From assembly GCA_031260295.1 (NCBI GenBank), contig JAIRKE010000038.1, positions 1 through 38,235 of the forward strand: a stretch of 38,235 nucleotides of DNA, in the 5' to 3' direction. Origin of the DNA: Azonexus sp. Lineage in GTDB: Bacteria > Pseudomonadota > Gammaproteobacteria > Burkholderiales > Rhodocyclaceae. Below are positions 7,383 to 15,035 of this stretch, piece after piece. Both the position numbers and the translations under genes were made by a program. A model generated the notes under the pieces. That model was given only the letters and a program-made list of their open reading frames with translations. It was not told where the DNA came from and did no database searches. Within the stretch, counting starts at the first letter, position 1, and each line of letters starts with the position of its first letter.

Positions 7383-9133
7383 TGGCGCTCCCGGACATCA
7401 CTACCCGCCACGCCTTCTTCACCGGCAAGGGCGGCGTTGGAAAAACTTCGCTGTCTTGTGCCACGGGACTCGCCCTGGCGGATGCCGGCAAGCGTGTGCT
7501 GATCGTCAGTACCGATCCGGCCTCCAATCTCGATGAGGTACTGGGCACACCGTTGGGGCTAATCCCGAGGGCCATCGATGGCGCTGCCAATCTCTTCGCG
7601 CTGAACATCGACCCAGAGGCCGCCGCTGCGGCCTATCGGGAACGCATGGTGGCCCCTTACCGGGGCGTACTGCCGGCGGCTGCCATCCAGAGTATGGAGG
7701 AACAATTCTCGGGCGCCTGTACCGTCGAGATTGCCGCCTTCGACGAATTCTCAAAACTCCTCGGCGATCCGGCGGCTACCCAGGCGTTCGATCACGTCAT
7801 CTTTGATACGGCACCGACTGGTCACACGCTACGCTTGCTGACGCTGCCTTCCGCGTGGGACGAGTTCATTGCGTCCTCCACCGGTGGCGCGTCTTGCTTG
7901 GGACCGCTCGCCGGTCTGGAAAAGCAAAAGGCGCTGTATGCGGCCACGGTAAAGCGCCTCGCCGATCCGCAGGAAACGGCGGTCATCCTCGTGAGCCGCC
8001 CCGAAGTGTCGGCACTGAGGGAAGCCGAGCGTACCCGGGCGGAACTCGCCGAACTCGGCGTACGTAACATCCGTCTGGCCATCAACGGGATATTCAAGGC
8101 GGACAAACCGGGTGACACCATCGCGGATACCATGACGCGCCGGGCGGCCGAGGCGCTGGCAGCGATGCCAGGGAAACTTTCGGATCTGCCGCGGACGAGC
8201 ACGCCGTTTCTGCCACGCGGGACCGTGGGACTCGATGCGTTGCGCATCATGGCTCATCCGGAAAAGGCAACGCCACCGAAGCAGACATCGATGCCGACAC
8301 AGGCCTTGCCGCCCGGATTACGCGGACTGCTCGATGACATCGCCAAGAGCCGTCGCGGAGTCGTCATGACGATGGGCAAAGGCGGCGTCGGTAAGACCAC
8401 GATTGCGGCCGCCATCGCCGTGGCCTTGGCGGAACTCGGCCATGAGGTCATTCTTTCGACGACTGATCCGGCGGCTCATGTCGGCGCAACCATCGAGGAC
8501 GGCATACCGAACCTGCGGGTGACGCGCATCGATCCCGCCCTCGAAGTCCGGCAATACACCGAGGAAGTGTTGCGCAAGGCCGGTGACCAGCTCGACGCCA
8601 CGGGACGTGCCATGCTCGAAGAGGATCTGCGCTCGCCTTGTACGGAGGAGATCGCCGTCTTTCGTGCCTTTGCCAGAACTGTCGATGAAGGCAAGGATGG
8701 CTTCGTCGTCCTTGATACTGCACCGACCGGACACACCATTCTGCTGCTCGACGCGGCCGAGGCCTATCACCGCGAAGTCATGCGCACGCAAGGCGACATG
8801 CCCGAATCGGTACGCCAACTGTTACCGCGGCTGCGCGACCCAGACTACACGCGCACGCTTATCGTGACGCTACCCGAAGCAACGCCCGTGCATGAGGCGG
8901 GGCGCTTGCAGGCCGATCTCGGTCGAGCGGGCATTACGCCGTATGCCTGGGTGATCAATCAATCGCTGCTCGCCAGCGGGACGGCCGATCCGCTGCTCTG
9001 CGAACGTGGGGGCTACGAATTGCCGTTCATCCGCCATGTCGCCGGTACGTCCACTGTTCGCTGTGCGCTGATTCCCTGGCTGCCGAACGCGCCTGTTGGC
9101 CGGGCGGGGCTGGCGGGTTTCGTCGATGCGTAA
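7382..9133 (+). CDS. arsA: ArsA arsenite-activated ATPase
   Basis: A 583-residue tandem ATPase. Each half has a GKGGVGKT Walker A motif (residues 15-22 and about 332-339) and a DTAPTGHT signal-transduction motif. The three metalloid-binding cysteines of E. coli ArsA are present: Cys113 (GACTVE), Cys172 (GASCLGP) and Cys420 (SPCTEE, equivalent to Cys422). Arsenite binding couples ATP hydrolysis to extrusion, here presumably through Acr3, since no arsB is present. The start is the ATG overlapping the arsD stop; an upstream in-frame start at 7352 would lie inside arsD. It is the last gene of the operon. Confidence 0.95.
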   Translation: MALPDITTRHAFFTGKGGVGKTSLSCATGLALADAGKRVLIVSTDPASNLDEVLGTPLGLIPRAIDGAANLFALNIDPEAAAAAYRERMVAPYRGVLPAAAIQSMEEQFSGACTVEIAAFDEFSKLLGDPAATQAFDHVIFDTAPTGHTLRLLTLPSAWDEFIASSTGGASCLGPLAGLEKQKALYAATVKRLADPQETAVILVSRPEVSALREAERTRAELAELGVRNIRLAINGIFKADKPGDTIADTMTRRAAEALAAMPGKLSDLPRTSTPFLPRGTVGLDALRIMAHPEKATPPKQTSMPTQALPPGLRGLLDDIAKSRRGVVMTMGKGGVGKTTIAAAIAVALAELGHEVILSTTDPAAHVGATIEDGIPNLRVTRIDPALEVRQYTEEVLRKAGDQLDATGRAMLEEDLRSPCTEEIAVFRAFARTVDEGKDGFVVLDTAPTGHTILLLDAAEAYHREVMRTQGDMPESVRQLLPRLRDPDYTRTLIVTLPEATPVHEAGRLQADLGRAGITPYAWVINQSLLASGTADPLLCERGGYELPFIRHVAGTSTVRCALIPWLPNAPVGRAGLAGFVDA

Positions 9134-9189
9134 GCAATCCCGGCCGGGCCTTAAACTCGCACGCCCGAGCCTTCCGCTATACTCCCGCG

Positions 9190-11478
9190 ATGCCTCATTT
9201 CCCCCTGCCAGCCGCCATCCCACCGCTCCCGACTCCGTGGCCAACCCCGGTCAGTGCCGCCCTGCAAGCCGACGAAACGATCCGGGCCTGGCTCGAAACC
9301 GATCTCGACGAACGCCTCCATTTTGCCCGCGGTCTGGTGCTGCTGACCGACCGCCGCCTGCTCGCCTGGAACACTGCCGACACTGTGGCGCAGACCTGGG
9401 AACTGGTGACCGGCCTCACCCTCGACCAGCACGACCACGCCGGCGTTGGCACGCTGGAATTGTTTGACAGCGCTGGCCGGCTGGCCTGCTGGCGCTATAC
9501 CGTGGCGCGCAACCTGGCGGCGCTGCGCCTGATCGGTGAGTTCGACCTGCAACGCGACAGCCAGGTCAGCGGCCAGCTGGTGCAACGGCCGGCCGCTGAG
9601 TTGTGCCCGACCTGCCAGGCACCGATCCCGCCCGGCGAGGAGGAATGCCCGGTGTGCAACCGTGAGGCGGCAACGGCACCATCGACGTGGACACTATTCC
9701 GCCTGTGGCGCTTCGCCCAGCCGTACAAGGGGTCGTTGTTGCTCGGCTTCGTCCTGACGCTGGCGGCGACGGCGGCGACGCTGGTACCACCCTACCTGAC
9801 CATGCCGCTGATGGACAACGTGCTGATTCCGTTCCAAAACGGCCGGCCGATCGACTGGCAATTGGTCACGCTGTATCTCAGCGGCCTGCTCGGCGCCGCG
9901 CTGCTGGCTTGGGTGCTCGGCTGGCTGCGCACCTTGATCCTGGCGCAGGTGTCGGAGCGCATGGGCCGCGATCTGCGTACCCAAACCTACGACCATTTGC
10001 TCGGCCTGTCGCTGGAATATTTCGGCGGCAAGCGTACCGGTGACCTGATGGCGCGCATCGGCAACGAAACGGACCGCATCAACATCTTCCTTTCGCTCGA
10101 CCTGCTCAACTTCGCCACCGACGTGCTGATGATCGCCATGACCGCGGTCATCCTGTTCTCGATCAATCCGTGGCTGGCGCTGGTGACGCTGCTGCCGCTG
10201 CCGATCATCGGCTGGCTGATCCATATCGTCCGCGAAAAACTGCGCACCGGCTTCGAGAAAATCGATCGCGTCTGGGCCGAGGTCACCAATGTGCTGGCCG
10301 ACACCATTCCGGGCATCCGCGTGGTCAAGGCTTTCGCCCAGGAAAAGCGCGAGGGCCAGCGTTTCCGCGTCGCCAACGAGCACAGCCTGGCGATGAACGA
10401 CAAACTCAACCGTACCTGGTCGCTGTTCACCCCGACCATCACCCTGCTGACCGAAGTCGGCCTCCTGGTGGTGTGGATCTTCGGCATCTGGCAGATCGCC
10501 AAGGGCGACTCGACAGTCGGTGTGCTGACCGCCTTCCTTGCCTACATCGGCCGCTTCTACACGCGGCTGGACTCGATGAGCCGCATCGTCTCAGCAACGC
10601 AGCGCGCCGCTTCGTCGACCAAGCGCATTTTCGACATTCTCGACCACGTCTCCAGCGTGCCCGAGCCGACCCGGCCGGTGCATCTGGACCAAGTCACCGG
10701 CCGCATCGAGCTGAAGCAGGCCAGTTTCCGCTACGGCACGCGCGCCGTAACCAAGGATGTCGACCTGCTCATCCGGCCGGGCGAGATGATCGGCCTGGTC
10801 GGCCACAGCGGTTCCGGCAAATCGACGCTGGTCAACCTGATCTGCCGCTTCTACGACGTCACCGAGGGCCAGGTACTGATCGACGGCATCGACGTGCGCT
10901 CGGTGCCGGTCGCCGAATACCGCCGGCACATCGGCCTGGTGTTGCAAGAGCCTTTCCTGTTCTTCGGCACCATCGCCGACAACATCGCCTACGGCAAGCC
11001 CGAGGCGACGCGCGGCGAAATCATCGCCGCCGCCCGCGCCGCCCATGCTCACGAGTTCATCCTGCGCCTGCCGCATGGCTACGATTCGCTGGTCGGCGAG
11101 CGCGGCCAGGGCCTCTCGGGCGGCGAGCGCCAGCGTATCTCCATTGCCCGGGCGCTGCTGATCGACCCGCGCATCCTGATCCTCGACGAGGCCACCTCGG
11201 CGGTCGATACCGAGACCGAGAAGGAAATCCAGAAGGCGCTCGACAACCTGGTTAAGGGCCGCACCACGATCGCCATCGCCCACCGCCTGAGCACGCTCCG
11301 CAAGGCCGACCGGCTGGTGGTCATGGATCGCGGCCGCATCGTCGAGGTCGGCAGCCACGACCAGTTGATGGCTGCCGAAAGCCATTACTACAAGCTCTAC
11401 CAGGCGCAGGCGCGTAATGTCGATACCGAGCCGGAACTGCCGCACACGCCCGAACTCGCCAAAGCCACGCCGGCCTGA
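9190..11478 (+). CDS. ABC transporter (fused permease-ATPase) of the cyanophycin locus
   Basis: A 762-residue half-size exporter with an unusual N-terminus. Residues 1-135 form a soluble, PH-like domain, followed by a zinc ribbon (CPTC 139-142, CPVC 153-156). The membrane domain spans about residues 165-480. The nucleotide-binding domain has Walker A GHSGSGKST (about 538), signature LSGGERQR (about 643), Walker B ILILDEATS (about 662) and H-loop AHRLS. Proteins of this type occur beside DUF1854 and cphA genes in proteobacteria and are annotated as cyanophycin-metabolism-associated; the substrate is unknown. A TATACT -10-like hexamer (9178-9183) lies 6 nt before the ATG and no Shine-Dalgarno is seen, so the message may be leaderless. 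Confidence 0.88.
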   Translation: MPHFPLPAAIPPLPTPWPTPVSAALQADETIRAWLETDLDERLHFARGLVLLTDRRLLAWNTADTVAQTWELVTGLTLDQHDHAGVGTLELFDSAGRLACWRYTVARNLAALRLIGEFDLQRDSQVSGQLVQRPAAELCPTCQAPIPPGEEECPVCNREAATAPSTWTLFRLWRFAQPYKGSLLLGFVLTLAATAATLVPPYLTMPLMDNVLIPFQNGRPIDWQLVTLYLSGLLGAALLAWVLGWLRTLILAQVSERMGRDLRTQTYDHLLGLSLEYFGGKRTGDLMARIGNETDRINIFLSLDLLNFATDVLMIAMTAVILFSINPWLALVTLLPLPIIGWLIHIVREKLRTGFEKIDRVWAEVTNVLADTIPGIRVVKAFAQEKREGQRFRVANEHSLAMNDKLNRTWSLFTPTITLLTEVGLLVVWIFGIWQIAKGDSTVGVLTAFLAYIGRFYTRLDSMSRIVSATQRAASSTKRIFDILDHVSSVPEPTRPVHLDQVTGRIELKQASFRYGTRAVTKDVDLLIRPGEMIGLVGHSGSGKSTLVNLICRFYDVTEGQVLIDGIDVRSVPVAEYRRHIGLVLQEPFLFFGTIADNIAYGKPEATRGEIIAAARAAHAHEFILRLPHGYDSLVGERGQGLSGGERQRISIARALLIDPRILILDEATSAVDTETEKEIQKALDNLVKGRTTIAIAHRLSTLRKADRLVVMDRGRIVEVGSHDQLMAAESHYYKLYQAQARNVDTEPELPHTPELAKATPA

Positions 11479-11487
11479 GAAATCATC

Positions 11488-11958
11488 ATGTCCACGCCAA
11501 ACATCCAAGTACACCGCGACAGCCACGGCCGGCTGGTCATCATCGACGAGAACGGCGAACGTTTCGCGGCCGCCACCCCGGTCCGTGCCTTCCCCATCGC
11601 CGCGCCCGACGAGGGGCTGTCCCTGGTCAGCGCCGACGGCCACGAAATCGCCTGGATCGAGCGCTTGGCCGAGTTACCGGCGCCGGCCCGCGAATTGATC
11701 GAGGCGGAACTGGCGAGCCGCGAATTCGTGCCGGAGATCGCCCACATCCGCTCGGTGTCGAGCTTCGCCTGCCCCAGCACCTGGCAGGTAGATACCGATC
11801 GCGGCGCCAGCGAATTGGTTCTCAAGGGCGAGGAAGACATCCGCCGGCTGTCGCCGACCCGGCTGCTGATCGCCGACAGCCACGGCATCCAGTTCCTGAT
11901 CCGCGACGTGACAACGCTCGATCGCCACAGCCGTAAGTTGCTCGACCGCTTCCTGTAA
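11488..11958 (+). CDS. DUF1854 family protein of the cyanophycin locus
   Basis: A 156-residue soluble protein starting 9 bp after the ABC transporter stop, so almost certainly co-transcribed with it. It matches the DUF1854 pattern: an N-terminal RDSHGRLVIIDENGERF segment, a central IAWIERLAELPAPARELIEAEL helix, and the conserved end segment TRLLIADSHGIQFLIRDVTTLDRHSRKLLDRFL. No catalytic motif is visible. Its recurring neighbours (ABC exporter and cphA) suggest a role in cyanophycin metabolism or in the transporter's function; that role is inferred from context only. Confidence 0.85.
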   Translation: MSTPNIQVHRDSHGRLVIIDENGERFAAATPVRAFPIAAPDEGLSLVSADGHEIAWIERLAELPAPARELIEAELASREFVPEIAHIRSVSSFACPSTWQVDTDRGASELVLKGEEDIRRLSPTRLLIADSHGIQFLIRDVTTLDRHSRKLLDRFL

Positions 11959-12069
11959 CGGCGGTGGACGGCCTTTTTTCGCCGTGATGTCATCCACGGC
12001 CGAAGCAAAGCGTTAATAATTGGAAGCTGCCCTAGAGCAAGTTCGACGACGGAAACGGGCGATACCGAC

Positions 12070-14316
12070 ATGAGCCAAAAAAAAGACATCATTTTCCGAG
12101 AGAGTTTCTCCCTGCGCGGTCCGAGCATCTGGACCTACCCGCCGGTCATCGAAACCTGGATCGACATCGGCGAGCTCGAAGATTTTCCCTCGAACGAGAT
12201 CCCCGGCCTCTACGAACGCCTGTCGGCCTGGCTGCCGTCGCTCGTCGAGCACCGCTGCAACTACGACGAGCGCGGCGGCTTCCTGCGCCGCCTTCAGGAA
12301 GGCACCTGGGCCGGCCACATCCTTGAGCACGTCGTCCTCGAATTGATGAGCCTGGCCGGCCTGCCCGACGGCTTTGGCCGCACCCGCGGGACGAGCCGGC
12401 GCGGCATTTACAAGCTGGTGATCAGCAATTTCCACGAGGGATGCACTCGCCTGGCCCTGGACATCGGCCGCGAACTGCTGCTGGCCGCCATCCACGACAC
12501 GCCCTTCGACGTCGCCGAGGCAATCAAGCCCTTGCGCCGCCAGGTCGACCGCAAATACCTCGGCCCGTCCACCGCGGCCATCGTCCAGGCCGCCGAGGCA
12601 CGCAAGATTCCCCATATCCGCCTGCTCGACGACGGCAATCTGGTGCAGCTCGGCTACGGTGCCGCGATGCGCCGCATCTGGACAGCCGAGAGCGACCGTA
12701 CCAGCGCCATCGCCGAAACCATTTCACGCGACAAGGACCTGACCAAGGAACTGATTTCGGCGGTCGGCGTGCCGGTGCCGGAAGGGCGCGAAGTCAGCGA
12801 TGCCGACGACGCCTGCGCCGCCGCCGAGGACATTGGCTACCCGGTGGTGGTCAAACCCACCGACGGCAACCACGGGCGCGGCGTCTTCATCGACCTGAGC
12901 ACCGCGGAGGATGTCCGCAAGGCCTACGTCATCGCCGTCGAGGAAGGCTCCAGCGTCCTCGTCGAACGCTCCATCCAGGGCATCGAACACCGCCTGCTGG
13001 TCATCGGCGGCAAGCTGGTCGCCGCCAACCGTAGCGACTTCATCACCGTCACCGGCGATGGCTGGCAAACGGTGCAGCAACTGATCGACAGCCAGATCAA
13101 CATCGACCCGCGGCGCGGTCACACTGAACTGCACCCGCTGTCGATCATCAAGATCGACGCCGCCGCCCGGATCGAACTCGAACGTCAGGGCCTGAGCGCC
13201 GACGCCGTGCCGACTGTCGGCCGCGAAGTGCTGATCCAGCGCAACGCCAACCACGCCTTCGATTGCACCGATGAGGTGCATCCCGCCAACGCCGCCATCG
13301 CTTCACTGGCCGCCCGCGTAGTCGGCCTCGACATCGCCGGCATCGATCTCGTCTGCCGCGACATCGGCGTGCCGCTGCCCGAGCAGAGCGGCGCCGTGGT
13401 TGAGGTCAACGCCGGCCCAAGCCTGCTGATGCACATCAAGCCGGGTATCGGTAAACCACGCCCGGTCGGCCAGGCCATCGTCGACAATCTGTTCGCCCGC
13501 AAGGAAAGCGGCCGCATCCCGGTGGTCGGCGTCGCCGGCTCGCGCGGCAAAACGCCGGTGGCGCGCATCGTCAGCCACTTCTTGTATCTATCCGGCAAAC
13601 GTGTCGGCCTGGCTTGCAGCGACGGCCTGTTCCTCGGCCGCCGCCAGGTGCAGAAGAGCGACGCCGCCAACTGGGCCGGCGGCCGGCGTCTGTTGCTCAA
13701 TCGCGGCATCGACGCGGCGGTGATCGAGAACGGCGGCCAGGTCATCCTCGGCGAGGGGCTGGCCTACGACCGTTGCCAAGTCGGCATCGTCACCAACGTG
13801 CTGCCCGCAGCCGAAGACCTGTCACGCTGGAACATCCAGCCGACCGGCGGCGAGTACTACACGACCTGGCGCTCGACTTACCGCACCCAGGTCGACGTCG
13901 TGCTGAAATCCGGCCATGCCGTGCTCAACGCCGCCGACCCATTGGTCGCCGAATTCGCCGAATTATGCGACGGCGAGGTCATCCTCTTCGCCGCCGACCC
14001 CGCCTGCCCGATGCTTGCCGCCCAACGCGATGCCGGCAAGCGTAGCGTCTACGTCAGCGACGGACGCATCTGCCTGAACGATGGTGGCAACGAAACCCGC
14101 CTGTGCCGCTTGGGCGACGTGCCGGCCATCGGTAAGGCCAAGAAGGCCGAAACCATCGCCAACGTACTGGCCGCCGTCGCCGCCGGCTGGGCACTGGGCC
14201 TGAGCCAAGAGGTCATCGTCACCGGCATCCGCACCTACGGCCTCGACCTGGTCGACCCCTTCACCCTGCTGCCGCAGCGGACGCTGAAGGCGGCGGGTGT
14301 TGCGGGCCGGGTTTGA
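12070..14316 (+). CDS. Cyanophycin synthetase-like paralogue with shortened Mur-ligase part
   Basis: A 748-residue paralogue of CphA. It has the CphA N-terminal domain (about residues 1-215), an ATP-grasp domain (about 220-475, with KPTDGNHGRGV near residue 262), and a Mur-ligase-like central domain. The P-loop reads GSRGKTP (residues 490-496) rather than GTNGKTT. The protein ends about 20 residues after the segment corresponding to VATAWALG of CphA, so the Mur-ligase C-terminal domain is missing. Two adjacent synthetase genes also occur in Cupriavidus necator, and short CphA2 enzymes occur in cyanobacteria. It may make or extend cyanophycin by a different step or assist CphA; the activity is not certain. 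An AT-richer ORF follows directly. Confidence 0.85.
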   Translation: MSQKKDIIFRESFSLRGPSIWTYPPVIETWIDIGELEDFPSNEIPGLYERLSAWLPSLVEHRCNYDERGGFLRRLQEGTWAGHILEHVVLELMSLAGLPDGFGRTRGTSRRGIYKLVISNFHEGCTRLALDIGRELLLAAIHDTPFDVAEAIKPLRRQVDRKYLGPSTAAIVQAAEARKIPHIRLLDDGNLVQLGYGAAMRRIWTAESDRTSAIAETISRDKDLTKELISAVGVPVPEGREVSDADDACAAAEDIGYPVVVKPTDGNHGRGVFIDLSTAEDVRKAYVIAVEEGSSVLVERSIQGIEHRLLVIGGKLVAANRSDFITVTGDGWQTVQQLIDSQINIDPRRGHTELHPLSIIKIDAAARIELERQGLSADAVPTVGREVLIQRNANHAFDCTDEVHPANAAIASLAARVVGLDIAGIDLVCRDIGVPLPEQSGAVVEVNAGPSLLMHIKPGIGKPRPVGQAIVDNLFARKESGRIPVVGVAGSRGKTPVARIVSHFLYLSGKRVGLACSDGLFLGRRQVQKSDAANWAGGRRLLLNRGIDAAVIENGGQVILGEGLAYDRCQVGIVTNVLPAAEDLSRWNIQPTGGEYYTTWRSTYRTQVDVVLKSGHAVLNAADPLVAEFAELCDGEVILFAADPACPMLAAQRDAGKRSVYVSDGRICLNDGGNETRLCRLGDVPAIGKAKKAETIANVLAAVAAGWALGLSQEVIVTGIRTYGLDLVDPFTLLPQRTLKAAGVAGRV

Positions 14317-14353
14317 TAAACCAAGTCAGGCTAAATTCGGTGGAGACGTAGCA

Positions 14354-14914
14354 ATGGGCATAGACGTTTTCGGTGTATTTCAGCAGCGCAAAGAAGGTCG
14401 CTGGTCTTATCTGAGTCGCTACTACGACGGACGACGTGGAACTTTGCGAGCATGGCTTGGCGTCGACTCCTACAGAGGAGCCCGGCGAACAGAGATCCCC
14501 CTCATCTTGCCGTTGCGCGGGTTACCGACCGATTTAGATTTAAATGAACCCGTTGGCACAAAAAGCACCATTGAAAACGTTATCGGGGAATGGGGTCACT
14601 CTTGGTTGATGGGAACGGAAATAATCAATTCAACCCTTCCTGTGGTCAACTTGAAAATATGGATACCACTCGATACGTACAACACATGGGACAAATCCTC
14701 CAACCCAGAAATTTGGAATGAACTAGATCCCGAATGGCAACAGGATGAAGACGTCCACTATTTCGCAACACCAGATCACATCAACGAAAACACATACCGT
14801 GTCATTGTTGAATACCCTTATGATTTTTCAAAAGACGTCGAATACTTCATAGATGAGGTACGTCAGCTAATAGCGCTACATGGCGAAGTGCGCTTTGTAT
14901 ATGGCTTTGCATGA
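14354..14914 (+). CDS. Hypothetical protein, AT-richer insert between the two synthetases
   Basis: A 186-residue soluble protein starting 8 nt after GGAG (14342-14345). The sequence (MGIDVFGVFQQRKEGRW) is rich in Trp, Tyr and acidic residues, with no signal peptide, membrane span or motif I recognise. Base composition and codon use differ visibly from the flanking genes: many A/T-ending codons and runs such as gatttagatttaaatgaa. It breaks the usual head-to-tail pairing of the two cphA genes and is followed directly by a REP-like palindrome, so recent acquisition is likely. Orphan immunity-type proteins can look like this, but I have no specific match. Confidence 0.7.
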   Translation: MGIDVFGVFQQRKEGRWSYLSRYYDGRRGTLRAWLGVDSYRGARRTEIPLILPLRGLPTDLDLNEPVGTKSTIENVIGEWGHSWLMGTEIINSTLPVVNLKIWIPLDTYNTWDKSSNPEIWNELDPEWQQDEDVHYFATPDHINENTYRVIVEYPYDFSKDVEYFIDEVRQLIALHGEVRFVYGFA

Positions 14915-14930
14915 CATAGCCCCGTAGCCC

Positions 14931-15008
14931 GTAGATTGGGGTGAGCGTAGCGAAGCCCAACGTGATGCCCCAGATGTTGGGCTTCGCCTTCGGCTCACCC
15001 CAACCTAC
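14931..15008. repeat. REP-like palindromic repeat, copy 2
   Basis: Long inverted arms: 14931-14961 begins GTAGATTGGGGTGAGCGTAG and ends AAGCCCAAC, and 14976-15008 begins GTTGGGCTTCGCC and ends CACCCCAACCTAC. The loop is about 14 nt. It has the same layout as the element at 1669-1747. It separates the AT-richer ORF from cphA and may act as a transcription barrier or an RNA stabiliser. Confidence 0.8.
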
Positions 15009-15035
15009 CCACTAATCACTCACCACACATAATTC

